61,980 bases of DNA from assembly GCA_025352085.1 (NCBI GenBank), contig JANXUA010000112.1, positions 1 to 61,980 on the forward strand. The letters run 5' to 3'. Source of the stretch: Caulobacteraceae bacterium (GTDB lineage: Bacteria; Pseudomonadota; Alphaproteobacteria; Caulobacterales; Caulobacteraceae). This document shows, piece after piece, positions 8,839 through 17,087 of this stretch. Position numbers and translations under genes: made by a program. The notes under the pieces are model-generated. The model saw only the letters and a list, made by a program, of their open reading frames with translations, did no database searches and was not told the DNA's origin. Positions within the stretch are counted from its first letter, which is position 1, and every line of letters starts with the position of its first letter.

Positions 8839-9879
8839 ATGCGTCGGACCAGCCTTTCGATCCTGTTCCTGCTTGCCCTGGTCGTCGGAATGCACGCATC
8901 CACGCCGTCGGCGCGCGCGGCGGACGCCGCCCAGACGGTGAGCGGCGAGACCAAAGGCTGCAACGGCGGCGACGCGGTCAGCTGTTACAATCTGGCCGTC
9001 GACTACGACAACGGCGATGGCGTGGCCAAGGACACCGCGCGCGCGGCGACCTTCTACGCCAAGGGCTGCGACGGCGGCCACATGGGCAGCTGCTATAACC
9101 TTGCGGTGGACTACGACACCGGCGAGGGCGTGGCGAAAGATCTCGGCCGCGCCGCCAGTCTTTACGCCAAGGCCTGCGACGGCGGCCATAGTGGCGCGTG
9201 CTACAATCTGGCCCTGGACTATGACCACGGGGAGGGCGTGGCCAAGGACACCGCGCGCGCGGCGACCCTCTACGCCAAAGCCTGTGACGACGCCCACGCC
9301 AGCGCCTGCTTCAACCTGGCCGTCGACTACGATACCGGCGATGGCGTAACCCAGGACAAGGCGCATGGCGCCCAGCTCTATCAAACCTCCTGCGACGGGG
9401 CGGCCGGCGGCGACATGAAGGGCTGCTACAATCTGGCGCTTGACTATGACAACGGCGAAGGCGTGGCCAAAGACACCGCGCGCGCGGCGACGCTTTACGC
9501 CAAGGCCTGCGACGGCGGGCACGCCAAGAGCTGCCAGAACCTGGCGATTGACTATGACAACGGCGAGGGCGTGGGCAAGGATCTCGGCCACGCGGCCAAT
9601 CTCTACGCCAAGGCCTGCGATCTTGGCGACCTGAAGGGCTGCGTCAACCTCGGCGTCGACTACGACAACGGCGACGGGGTGGCGCGCGATCAGGCGCGCG
9701 CGGCGACCCTCTACGCCAAGGCCTGCGACGGCGGCAACGCCAAGGGCTGCTTCAACCTCGGCCTCGACTATGACAACGGCGAGGGCGTGGCGCAGGACAA
9801 GGCGCGCGCGGCGAGCCTCTACGCCAAGGCGTGCAATGGCGGCAACGCCAAGGCGTGCGACAAGACCGGGCGCAAATAG
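8839..9879 (+). CDS. Secreted cysteine-rich Sel1-like repeat protein
   Basis: 346 residues: a signal peptide (about 1-27, cleavage near ARA-AD), then eight near-identical repeats of 36 residues (the fifth is 39) and a ninth partial one. Each begins with a cysteine (CDGG), has a second cysteine eight residues on, then a YNLAVDYDNGDGVAKD-like stretch and a YAKA helix. The spacing of paired cysteines matches the Sel1-like repeats of Helicobacter cysteine-rich proteins, where each pair forms a disulfide, so a periplasmic or secreted alpha/alpha solenoid is likely. Unusually, the loop is acidic in every unit (DYDxGxG). A GGGGGAG ribosome-binding site precedes ATG 8839. Partner unknown. Confidence 0.82.
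   Translation: MRRTSLSILFLLALVVGMHASTPSARAADAAQTVSGETKGCNGGDAVSCYNLAVDYDNGDGVAKDTARAATFYAKGCDGGHMGSCYNLAVDYDTGEGVAKDLGRAASLYAKACDGGHSGACYNLALDYDHGEGVAKDTARAATLYAKACDDAHASACFNLAVDYDTGDGVTQDKAHGAQLYQTSCDGAAGGDMKGCYNLALDYDNGEGVAKDTARAATLYAKACDGGHAKSCQNLAIDYDNGEGVGKDLGHAANLYAKACDLGDLKGCVNLGVDYDNGDGVARDQARAATLYAKACDGGNAKGCFNLGLDYDNGEGVAQDKARAASLYAKACNGGNAKACDKTGRK
8953..9879 (+). repeat. Tandem 108-base coding repeats
   Basis: In-frame tandem repeats within the Sel1-like gene. Copies share long identical stretches at nucleotide level, for example the segment encoding GEGVAKDTARAATLYAKACD. The 5th unit carries a 9-base insertion. High DNA identity between units suggests recent duplication or gene conversion, and copy number may vary between strains. 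Confidence 0.85.
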
Positions 9880-10049
9880 CCAAACTGAGCGGCCCGCTTC
9901 CGAGTGAGTACATGCGAACAGCCGGTCAATCGTTCGGCTCCGTACCGCGCAACCCCCTGGTTCACAAGTCGTTCACACACGATGTCGGACGATGATGGTA
10001 TCCATACGCCGATGACTCGGGCGAAGCAGGACCTTAACCGGGAGCGGGC

Positions 10050-11420
10050 GTGGCACGCTTGAGCGATCAGATGCCGGATGGCGCGCGCGGGCCGATGACG
10101 GTCATCGCCCTGGCCGCCCTGCTGACCGCCTGCGCGTCCGCGCCCTCCGCGCCGTTGGCGCCAGACGTAGACGCAACCTTGCGCGGCCCCGATCTCGCGG
10201 CCGTGACGCGCGAGGCGGCGACTTTCAAACACCCCGTTCTCAAGCCCGTCGCGATCGATCTGACCCGGCCGCTCACGCCCGAAGCGCTGGGTCTGATCGC
10301 GGTGATCGCCAATCCCGACCTCAAGGCGGCGCGGGCCAAGGCCAAGGTCGCCGGCGCCCAGGCGTTTGACGCCGGCCTGCTGCCCGATCCGGTCATCACC
10401 CTTGGTTTTGACAAGCTGCTCTCCGGGCCCGACATGTTCAACGGCTTGACCGCCCAGATCGCCCAGGACCTGATCGCTCTGCGCGATCGGGCGGTGGTGC
10501 GGGCGCGGAACCAGGCGACGGCGCGGCAGGCGCGGCTCGATATCGCCTGGCAGGAATGGCAGACCGCCGGCCAGGCGCGCCTGCTGGCCGGACGGATCAG
10601 CGCGCTCACCCGGATCGTCGCGCTCGATGACGCGACGCGCGCCGCCAGCGACGCCATGCTCCAGCGCGTCCTCGCCGCCGCCCCGCGCGGCGACGTCAAG
10701 GCTGACGAGGTCGAGACCCGGCGCATCGCCGCCATCGACGCCGCCGACAAGGCCGTGACCGCCCGGCGCGATCTGGATACGGCCCGGCACGCCCTCAACG
10801 CCCTCCTGGGCCTCGCGCCGGAAACCACCGTCGCCATTGCGCCGCCGACCGCGGAAACGCCGACGCTTGACGCCGACGCCCTGTTTCAGCGCGCCCGCGA
10901 TCAGCGGCTCGATCTTCAGGCCCTGCAGGCCGGCTACGCCAGTCAGGACGCCAGCGTGCGCAAGGCGGTGATGGACCGCTTTAACAGCCTGCAGCTGACG
11001 ATCAGCCGGACGCGCGATACGGCGGGCAATCAGACGCTCGGCGGGCAGGTGGCGTTCGGTCTGCCCGCCTGGAACGCCGGTCGCGGCGGGATCGCCATCG
11101 CTCTGGCGACGCGCGATCAGTTGCGCGCGGAATACGCCGCGCGAGTGTTCGCCACGCGCGCCGACATTGCCGAACTGGTCTCGCAGCTGACCGTCGAATC
11201 GGCCGAGCGCGATCGGGTTTCAAGCCAGCTGGCCGCACTACAGCCGATCGTCGACGCCACCGAGGCTGCGGTCGCCCATGGCGATGTATCGCTTGCCGCT
11301 GGCGCCGCCGCGCGGCAAAGCGTGGCGGACAAGGCCCTGTTGCTCGCGACCCTGGACCAGACGATGGGCGAGCAGCGGGCGGCCTTGCTGATCGCCGTCG
11401 GCGGGCCGTTGAAGGATTGA
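10050..11420 (+). CDS. Outer-membrane efflux lipoprotein (TolC/OEP family)
   Basis: 456 residues with a lipoprotein-like start: MTVIALAALLTACASA, where LTAC is the lipobox, preceded by a 15-residue leader if the GTG at 10050 is used. ATG at 10071 or 10095 are possible starts closer to the signal peptide. The remainder is rich in Ala, Arg and Asp with long helical stretches and the PDLKAARAKAKVAGAQAFDAG segment that is typical of outer-membrane channel proteins; two homologous halves are expected. It is the first gene of a three-gene efflux operon, and its stop overlaps the next gene region. It would form the exit duct for the RND pump. Confidence 0.85.
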   Translation: MARLSDQMPDGARGPMTVIALAALLTACASAPSAPLAPDVDATLRGPDLAAVTREAATFKHPVLKPVAIDLTRPLTPEALGLIAVIANPDLKAARAKAKVAGAQAFDAGLLPDPVITLGFDKLLSGPDMFNGLTAQIAQDLIALRDRAVVRARNQATARQARLDIAWQEWQTAGQARLLAGRISALTRIVALDDATRAASDAMLQRVLAAAPRGDVKADEVETRRIAAIDAADKAVTARRDLDTARHALNALLGLAPETTVAIAPPTAETPTLDADALFQRARDQRLDLQALQAGYASQDASVRKAVMDRFNSLQLTISRTRDTAGNQTLGGQVAFGLPAWNAGRGGIAIALATRDQLRAEYAARVFATRADIAELVSQLTVESAERDRVSSQLAALQPIVDATEAAVAHGDVSLAAGAAARQSVADKALLLATLDQTMGEQRAALLIAVGGPLKD

Positions 11421-11431
11421 CCAGCTTGACG

Positions 11432-12454
11432 ATGAAGCGCCTCCTGATCCTCGCCTTCGCGCTCGGCGCCGCTTTGAGCGGCTGTCAGGGCAAGCCCGAT
11501 ACCGGGGACGTCAAGCCGACGGCCTTGGTGACGCTTGCGCCCGTCGCCGACGGCCCGGTCGGAGACACCATCACCGCCTATGGCGAAGTCACCTACGCGC
11601 CGCAGGGCGAGCGAGTCCTGGTCGCCCCGTTTGAATCGCGGGTGGTTCAGGTTCTGGCCCCCGCCGGACATCCGGTGCGCGCGGGGGAGGCGGTAGCCGT
11701 CCTCACGCCCACCCCCGCCGCCCAGGTCGACATCGCCAAAGCGACGCAGGACGCCATCGCGACTCAGGCGGCTTATCTGCGCGCGCAGCGGTTGCGCGCC
11801 ACCGGCTTGGTTTCCGACGCCGAGGTTGAAACCGCCCGCGCCGCCGCCGTGGTGGCGGCCAAGAGTCGCCAGCTTTTGGGCGGGCGTCTGGACGCCCTGA
11901 CCCTGCGCGCGCCGATCGCCGGCGTCGTCGAAAGCGTGACCGGCGCGCCGGGCGACCAGGTCGCCGCGGGCGCCAGCGTCGCCAAGATCGGCAGTCTCAC
12001 GACCGCGCGGGCGCGCCTGGGCGTGGAGCCGGGCGTCGCGAGCCGTATCGCCGTGGGCGCGACCGTGCATCTCGCGGCCCTCGCCGACAACGGCCGGGGC
12101 ATAGACGCGCGCATCGTGGCCGTGGACCCCCATGCCGATACGCAAACCCGTCTGGCGTCGGTCATCGCCGACGTACCCGGCGGCGCGATCGTTCCCGGCG
12201 TTCCGGTACGTGGGACCATCAGCCTCGCCGGCGGCCACGACGCCTTGGCCGTGCCGCGCGCGGCCCTCCTTTATGAAGGCGAGCAAACCTTTGTGTTTGT
12301 CGCCGCCGGCGGGGTTGCGCACCGGCGGGACGTCAAGATCGGCTCCGATGTCGGCGATCGCGTCGAAATCAGTTCGGGCGTCAAGGCCGGCGAGCAAGTG
12401 GTAATCGACGGCGCGGCCGCTCTGGATGACGGCATGGCCGTGCGCCTGAAATGA
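11432..12454 (+). CDS. RND efflux periplasmic adaptor (membrane fusion lipoprotein)
   Basis: About 340 residues with a lipoprotein signal MKRLLILAFALGAALSGCQ (LSGC lipobox). A barrel-sandwich (lipoyl-like) region is seen on both sides of a short hairpin: VLVAPFESRVVQVLAPAGHPVRAGE before it and LRAPIAGVVESVTGAPGDQVAAG after it, the standard adaptor layout; a beta-barrel and membrane-proximal domain follow. ATG at 11432 is preferred because it gives a clean signal peptide, but GAAGGA is better spaced for a TTG at 11426, and 11417 (TTG) would overlap the preceding stop. It links the inner-membrane pump to the outer-membrane lipoprotein. Confidence 0.88.
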   Translation: MKRLLILAFALGAALSGCQGKPDTGDVKPTALVTLAPVADGPVGDTITAYGEVTYAPQGERVLVAPFESRVVQVLAPAGHPVRAGEAVAVLTPTPAAQVDIAKATQDAIATQAAYLRAQRLRATGLVSDAEVETARAAAVVAAKSRQLLGGRLDALTLRAPIAGVVESVTGAPGDQVAAGASVAKIGSLTTARARLGVEPGVASRIAVGATVHLAALADNGRGIDARIVAVDPHADTQTRLASVIADVPGGAIVPGVPVRGTISLAGGHDALAVPRAALLYEGEQTFVFVAAGGVAHRRDVKIGSDVGDRVEISSGVKAGEQVVIDGAAALDDGMAVRLK

Positions 12455-15400
12455 CCCAGCGGCTGGCCGGCCACATCCGTTCGGTCCTGTTCGCTTTCGT
12501 CATCCTGACGTTGGCGGGGGTGGGCTCGGCGCTCAAGCTGCCGGTCAGCCTGTTTCCGCAAATCGATTTTCCCCGCGTGGTCGTGTCCGTCGACGCGGGC
12601 GACCGCGCCGCCGATCAGATGGCGGCGGAGGTGACCCGGCCGCTGGAAGAGGCCCTGCGCGGCGTGCCCGGCGTCACCAATATCCGCTCGACCACCAGTC
12701 GCGGGTCGGCGGACATCAGCCTGAGTTTCGCCTGGGGCCAGGACATGGTGGCGGCTCTGCTGCAGGCCCAGAGCGCGGTCAGCAGCGCCCTGCCCAATCT
12801 GCCGCCAGGCGTGGGCTTCCACGCCAAACGGCTGGACCCGACGGTCTTTCCCGTGCTGGGTCTTTCGGCGACGTCGGCGCGGCGTGATCCGATGGCTCTG
12901 CGAACCTTTGTCGATCAGCAGCTTCGACCGCTGATCGCCGCCACGCCAGGGGTGGCGGCGGTCGAGGTTCTGGGCGGCGGCGAGGCGGAGTATCAGGTGA
13001 TCCTCGATCCCGCGCGCACGCGGGCGCTCGGCCTGACCGTGGAAGACGTCGGCAAGGCGCTGGCGGCTAACAACACCCTGGTCGCCGCCGGACGACTGGA
13101 AGACCGGCACCGGCTCTACCTCACCCTCATCGACGATCGCCTCAAGGGCGTCGCGGACATCGGCCAGGTGGTGGTCAAGACCGGAACCACGGCGGGGGCG
13201 GGCGTCGTCCCGCTCTCCAGCATCGCCGAAATCCGTCTCGCGCCGGTGCAGAGCTGGACCCGCGTCACCGCCCAGGGTCGCGACTCGGTCCTGATCAACA
13301 TCCGCCAGGCGCCCGACGCCGACAGCGTGGCCCTGGTGAAGGCCGTGCGGGCGCGGCTCGCCCGGGCCCACGTTCCCGCCGACGTGAAGGTGGCGACCTT
13401 CTACGACCAATCCGAACTGGTGACCGGGGCGGCGACCAGCGTGCGCGACGCCATCCTGCTGGGCGCGATCCTCGCCGGCGCGGTCCTGTTTTTATTTCTG
13501 CGCAGTCTTAGGCTGATGGCGATCACGGCGATCATGTTGCCGGCGGTGTTGGCGGTCACCTGCCTGATACTGCTGGCCCTGCATATGAGCTTCAACATGA
13601 TGACCTTGGGCGGTATGGCCGCCGCCGTCGGCTTGGTGGTCGATGACGGGGTGGTGATGCTGGAACACCTGGTGCGCCGCCTGGAGAGCGAAACGGGCCG
13701 CTCGCCGGGCGAGACCAGGACCGCGCTTCTGGCCGCCGCCGGCGAGATGATCCGCCCCTTGATCGGCTCGTCGCTCTCCACCGTGGTGGTATTCGTGCCG
13801 CTCGCGTTTCTGACCGGCGTCACCGGCGGATTTTTCCGCGCCCTGGCGGTGACCATGGCGGCGGCCCTGCTGATCTCCCTGGCCTTTGCCCTGTTCATCG
13901 CCCCGGTTCTGGCCCGCGCCTGGTTGCGCGACGAGGATGTCGAGAAGGTCAGGCGCGCCGAAACCATGATGACGCGCCTGAGCGCTGGCTACCACCGCGC
14001 CGCCCAACGGTCCCTGGCGCGGCCGGGATTGACCGTCGCGGCGACGCTGGGCGTGTTCGTAATTGTCGGCGCCCTCGCCTATACGCAGCTCGGCTCGGGC
14101 TTCATGCCCCGGATGGACGAGGGCGGGTTCATCCTCGACTACAAGGCCAAGCCCGGCGCCGCTCTAAGCGAGACCGACCGTCTGCTGCGCCAGGTCGAGG
14201 CCATCATCCGGGCCACGCCGGACGTCGATACCTATTCGCGCCGCACCGGCGCCCAATTGGGCGGCGGCCTTACCGAGTCCGACGAGGGCGATTTTTTCAT
14301 CCACCTCAAAAAGAGCGGTCGGCGCGACATCGAGACGGTGATGGCCGACATTCGGGGCCAGGTTCAGGCCAAGGTTCCTGGCCTCACTATCGAGACGGCG
14401 CAGTTGATGGAGGATCTGATCGGCGATCTGACGGCCGTGCCGCAGCCGATCGAAATCAAGCTGTTCGGACCCAATCCCAAGGCCCTGAACGCCGCCGCCG
14501 GCCAGGTCGCGACGGCGATCGGCAAGACACGGGGCGTTGTCGAAGTGCGGGATGGTCTGCGGGTCGCCGGCGACGCCATTGTGGTCAAGGTGAACCGCCC
14601 GGCCGCCGCGCTGGAGGGACTGGACTCCGACGCCGTCACCCGCCAGGTGCAGGCCCTGATGGGCGCGGATGTGGTCACGCGGGTCCAGCGGAGCGGTATC
14701 CTGCTCGGCGTGCGGGTGATGGCCGATCCGGCTTCGCGCAACCGGGTCGAATCCCTGGCCGGCTTTGACCTCAAGGCGCCGGACGGTCACACGGTGCCGC
14801 TGGCGAACATCGCTCACGTTGCGGTCGAGCCGGGAAAGCAGCAAATCACCCGCGAGAACCTGCAGCCCTTCGTCGATGTCACCGGACGCCTGGAAGGTCG
14901 CGATCTGGGCGGGACGATGACCGACGTACGCCAGACCGTCCGCAAACTCCATCTCCCGGCCGAAATCCGAGTGGAGTATGGCGGCCTCTACGCCGAGCAG
15001 CAAAAGTCGTTCGCCGATCTGGCGGCGGTATTCGTCACCGCGTTGATGTTGGTGACCTTGCTGCTGTTGATCCTGTTCGAGCGCTGGGCGGTCGCGACGA
15101 GCGTGCTCATCGTGGTTTTGCTCGCGGCGGCGGCGGTTTTCGTCGGCCTGTGGGCGACGGGAACCGAACTCAACATTTCCGCCATGATGGGCCTGACAAT
15201 GGTGATCGGCATCGTCGGAGAACTGGCCATCTTCTATTTCGCCGAATTTCCCAGCACCGGCGACGTGGATCGCGCGACCTTGCTCGCGGCGGGCGAGGCG
15301 CGGCTGCGGCCTATCATCATGTCCGCCGTTATCGCCATCCTCGCCTTGTCGCCCCTCGCCTTTGGCCTGGGCGAAGGTTCGGCCCTGCAAAAGCCGTTGG

Positions 15401-15504
15401 CGATCGCCATCATTTCGGGCTTGATCGCCGGGGCGCCTTTGGTGCTGCTGGTCCTGCCGGCGCTGTATGCCGTGTTGTCGGGCAACCGCGAGGCGGCGGG
15501 TTAG
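12451..15504 (+). CDS. RND-family inner-membrane efflux permease
   Basis: 1017 residues in the AcrB/CusA superfamily: a first membrane helix, a large periplasmic porter domain, a block of helices, a second porter domain and a second helix block. Helix 4 has GLVVDDGVVMLEH with D398 and D399 as the likely proton-relay pair. Helix 10 has GIVGELAIFYFAEF (E924), where drug pumps usually carry a lysine-containing GIVxKNAIL, so the relay may be arranged differently. ATG at 12451 overlaps the adaptor stop (12452-12454). Substrate is not evident from sequence. The TAG stop lies inside the left arm of a 12-bp inverted repeat. Confidence 0.9.
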   Translation: MTQRLAGHIRSVLFAFVILTLAGVGSALKLPVSLFPQIDFPRVVVSVDAGDRAADQMAAEVTRPLEEALRGVPGVTNIRSTTSRGSADISLSFAWGQDMVAALLQAQSAVSSALPNLPPGVGFHAKRLDPTVFPVLGLSATSARRDPMALRTFVDQQLRPLIAATPGVAAVEVLGGGEAEYQVILDPARTRALGLTVEDVGKALAANNTLVAAGRLEDRHRLYLTLIDDRLKGVADIGQVVVKTGTTAGAGVVPLSSIAEIRLAPVQSWTRVTAQGRDSVLINIRQAPDADSVALVKAVRARLARAHVPADVKVATFYDQSELVTGAATSVRDAILLGAILAGAVLFLFLRSLRLMAITAIMLPAVLAVTCLILLALHMSFNMMTLGGMAAAVGLVVDDGVVMLEHLVRRLESETGRSPGETRTALLAAAGEMIRPLIGSSLSTVVVFVPLAFLTGVTGGFFRALAVTMAAALLISLAFALFIAPVLARAWLRDEDVEKVRRAETMMTRLSAGYHRAAQRSLARPGLTVAATLGVFVIVGALAYTQLGSGFMPRMDEGGFILDYKAKPGAALSETDRLLRQVEAIIRATPDVDTYSRRTGAQLGGGLTESDEGDFFIHLKKSGRRDIETVMADIRGQVQAKVPGLTIETAQLMEDLIGDLTAVPQPIEIKLFGPNPKALNAAAGQVATAIGKTRGVVEVRDGLRVAGDAIVVKVNRPAAALEGLDSDAVTRQVQALMGADVVTRVQRSGILLGVRVMADPASRNRVESLAGFDLKAPDGHTVPLANIAHVAVEPGKQQITRENLQPFVDVTGRLEGRDLGGTMTDVRQTVRKLHLPAEIRVEYGGLYAEQQKSFADLAAVFVTALMLVTLLLLILFERWAVATSVLIVVLLAAAAVFVGLWATGTELNISAMMGLTMVIGIVGELAIFYFAEFPSTGDVDRATLLAAGEARLRPIIMSAVIAILALSPLAFGLGEGSALQKPLAIAIISGLIAGAPLVLLVLPALYAVLSGNREAAG

Positions 15505-15553
15505 AGCAGGATGACTCCAAGCGGAGCCATCCGAAGTCTGAATCCTGCTCTAA
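15501..15553 (+). terminator. Hairpin repeat overlapping the RND permease stop
   Basis: Perfect 12-bp inverted repeat: TTAGAGCAGGAT (15501-15512) and ATCCTGCTCTAA (15542-15553), with a 29-base loop that itself contains CTCC/GGAG pairing. The RND permease stop codon TAG (15502-15504) is part of the left arm. There is no U-tract, so it may act as a termination or message-stabilising hairpin; it also resembles the dispersed palindromes common in alphaproteobacterial intergenic regions. Confidence 0.55.
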
Positions 15554-15567
15554 ATGTAAAAGCGTAC

Positions 15568-15614
15568 AGCCTGATTTAACCGTTCAGATCTGTTCCGTCT
15601 AAACGCATCAGGCT
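15568..15614. repeat. Second palindromic element downstream of the efflux operon
   Basis: Arms AGCCTGAT (15568-15575) and ATCAGGCT (15607-15614) enclose an AT-richer loop of 31 bases. Directly follows the 15501-15553 hairpin, so the gap between two convergent genes holds two stem-loops in tandem. Confidence 0.55.
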
Positions 15615-15625
15615 CTAGCGTCCGT

Positions 15626-16150
15626 CTATTCGTCGTCGTGCGTTCGCAGGCGCGCCAGGCGGCGGTTGGCGAGCAGAAGGCCGCGCACGGCCACGCCGAT
15701 CATGACAAATCCGACCAGGATCAGGGCCCAGGTCGCCGGCGCCGGAACTCCCTTCAGGGTCATTTTCTCAAGAAAGGCCCACGGACCGGTCGGTTCGGGG
15801 ACGGCGTTCGCGGCGCTCGGCGACAAGGGCCTGCCGCCGATGGTGTAGATTTCAGAGCTCGACCCGTCGATGCCCGGACCTTCGGACGCGAATCCGGCGG
15901 CGGCGTCAGAACCGCCCGTTGCGGAACCCATTGCGTTCAAGGCGCCGGGCGCGGTCGGATCGCCCTGGGCGCGCCAACTCCAACCGACGTGCGGCCCGGC
16001 CTCAACATCACTGCCCACGCCGTTCCAGACCCTAAGACCGGCGTCGCCGGCGGGTGGGCTTTGGGCCGTCGCCGCATTGGCGCGCGTGACCCCGCCGAGA
16101 ACCGCGAGGGCCAGAACCAATGCGGCGCAGGTCGGACGCCTGCCTCGCAT
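15626..16150 (-). CDS. PEP-CTERM-like sorting-signal protein, secreted, unknown function
   Basis: 174 residues. The start is taken at ATG 16148-16150, where an AGGAGG lies about 11 bases upstream and a signal peptide (MRGRRPTCAALVLALAVLGG...ANA) begins. The mature part is Gly/Ser/Ala-rich and low in complexity. The C-terminus has VPAPATWALILVGFVMIG, a single transmembrane helix, and a basic tail with RRLARLR: the PEP-CTERM layout, but with PAP in place of PEP. Such tails are recognised by exosortases in exopolysaccharide-linked sorting; no exosortase is seen in the window. A longer frame running to 16294 is open but would place the signal peptide internally, so it is rejected. Confidence 0.68.
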   Translation of the reverse strand: MRGRRPTCAALVLALAVLGGVTRANAATAQSPPAGDAGLRVWNGVGSDVEAGPHVGWSWRAQGDPTAPGALNAMGSATGGSDAAAGFASEGPGIDGSSSEIYTIGGRPLSPSAANAVPEPTGPWAFLEKMTLKGVPAPATWALILVGFVMIGVAVRGLLLANRRLARLRTHDDE

Positions 16151-16197
16151 GCCGTGAGCCTCCTTCATCGGCCTAGGGCGTGATGACATCGCATCGA

Positions 16198-16277
16198 CGT
16201 CTGAATCAAGCTCTACACTTTTAAGTCCGGAGCACGATTCAGACGCAAGGCGATTAGGCCTTGCGTCACCGTGCTCC
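16198..16277. repeat. Overlapping, mutually exclusive stem-loops
   Basis: Two strong hairpins share bases. One pairs CGTCTGAATC (16198-16207) with GATTCAGACG (16236-16245). The other pairs GGAGCACG (16229-16236) with CGTGCTCC (16270-16277), with an inner stem GACGCAAGGC (16242-16251) / GCCTTGCGTC (16258-16267). They lie between the hutC stop and the PEP-CTERM-like gene, both on the minus strand, so one may terminate hutC transcription. They also look like members of the dispersed palindromes of this genome. Confidence 0.55.
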
Positions 16278-16352
16278 AGAGCGCTCCGACTCATGGTCTT
16301 AAAGGCACCGAGAGTTCAAGATTAAAGTCGCCGCGGCGGCTTAATCCAAACA

Positions 16353-17087
16353 CTAAATCGTCGTTTTAGTTCCATCACTTCCGAACGCCGCCGGGGTGAA
16401 CCGCGCGACCAGATTATAGGCTTCGCCCGGGAAGGTCTGACGCATGGCGGTGATTCCCTCACCGCCGCGCCAGGTCCAGCGGGTCAGGCGCAGGCAGGCA
16501 TGGCCGGGCGCCACCGCCAAGAGGCCCGCCAAAACGGGGTCGGCGCCGAGCGCCGCGATACGATGTTCGGCCTCGCTCCACGCCACATGCGCCAGCAGCC
16601 AGGCGCCCGGCGCCGTCGCCGCGAAGTCCGCCGTCTCGGCGCTCGGCGCGGCCGCCAGGTTGATGACCCGCTCCTCCACCGTGAAGGGGCGCCCGTTGGC
16701 GCGGTGTCGGCAGATGAGCTGGAGCGCGGGCCCCTGGGCCTTGAGCCGGCCCTCGTCGCCTTCCGCCCGAGGCGGGCGCAGGCGGCGCGAAAGGAGCTCA
16801 TAGCCGTAGGCTTGGCCGCGCGCTTCGACCTCCGCCTGGATGTCGGCGATTTCCAGGATGGCGGCCTCGACGTGCGGCTGGGCCACAAACGAGCCGGCGC
16901 GACGCCGACGATCGACCAGTCCGGCGGCGGCGAGGGCCTCGACCGCCTTGCTGACCGTCGCCCGCGCGCAGCCATAGCGTGCGGTCAGTTCATGTTCGAA
17001 CGGGATGCGATAGCCGGGTGGCCATTCGCCGGAGCGGATCTTCGCGGCCAATTCGGCGCTGATGCGCAGATGAAGCGGCTGCCTCAT
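16353..17087 (-). CDS. hutC: Histidine utilisation repressor, GntR/HutC family
   Basis: 244 residues. N-terminal GntR winged helix: LAAKIRSGEWPPGYRIPFEHELTARYGCARATVSKAVEALA (about 13-52), with the second helix-turn-helix segment GCARATVSKAVEAL. The C-terminal UTRA effector domain (NGRPFTVEERVINL, AFGSDG end) binds urocanate in HutC homologues. ATG 17085-17087 overlaps the hutF stop TGA (17084-17086), so hutF-hutC is a coupled operon. It most likely binds the perfect palindrome at 18482-18499 between hutF and hutI. A longer frame upstream lies inside hutF and is a shadow. Confidence 0.93.
   Translation of the reverse strand: MRQPLHLRISAELAAKIRSGEWPPGYRIPFEHELTARYGCARATVSKAVEALAAAGLVDRRRRAGSFVAQPHVEAAILEIADIQAEVEARGQAYGYELLSRRLRPPRAEGDEGRLKAQGPALQLICRHRANGRPFTVEERVINLAAAPSAETADFAATAPGAWLLAHVAWSEAEHRIAALGADPVLAGLLAVAPGHACLRLTRWTWRGGEGITAMRQTFPGEAYNLVARFTPAAFGSDGTKTTI

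Noticed and set aside
8953-9879. CRISPR-like array in the repeat gene
   Set aside because: Repeats are in-frame protein repeats of 108 bases with no unique spacers.
15626-16294. Longer form of the PEP-CTERM-like gene
   Set aside because: The extension covers hairpin sequence and would bury the signal peptide; an AGGAGG supports the start at 16150.
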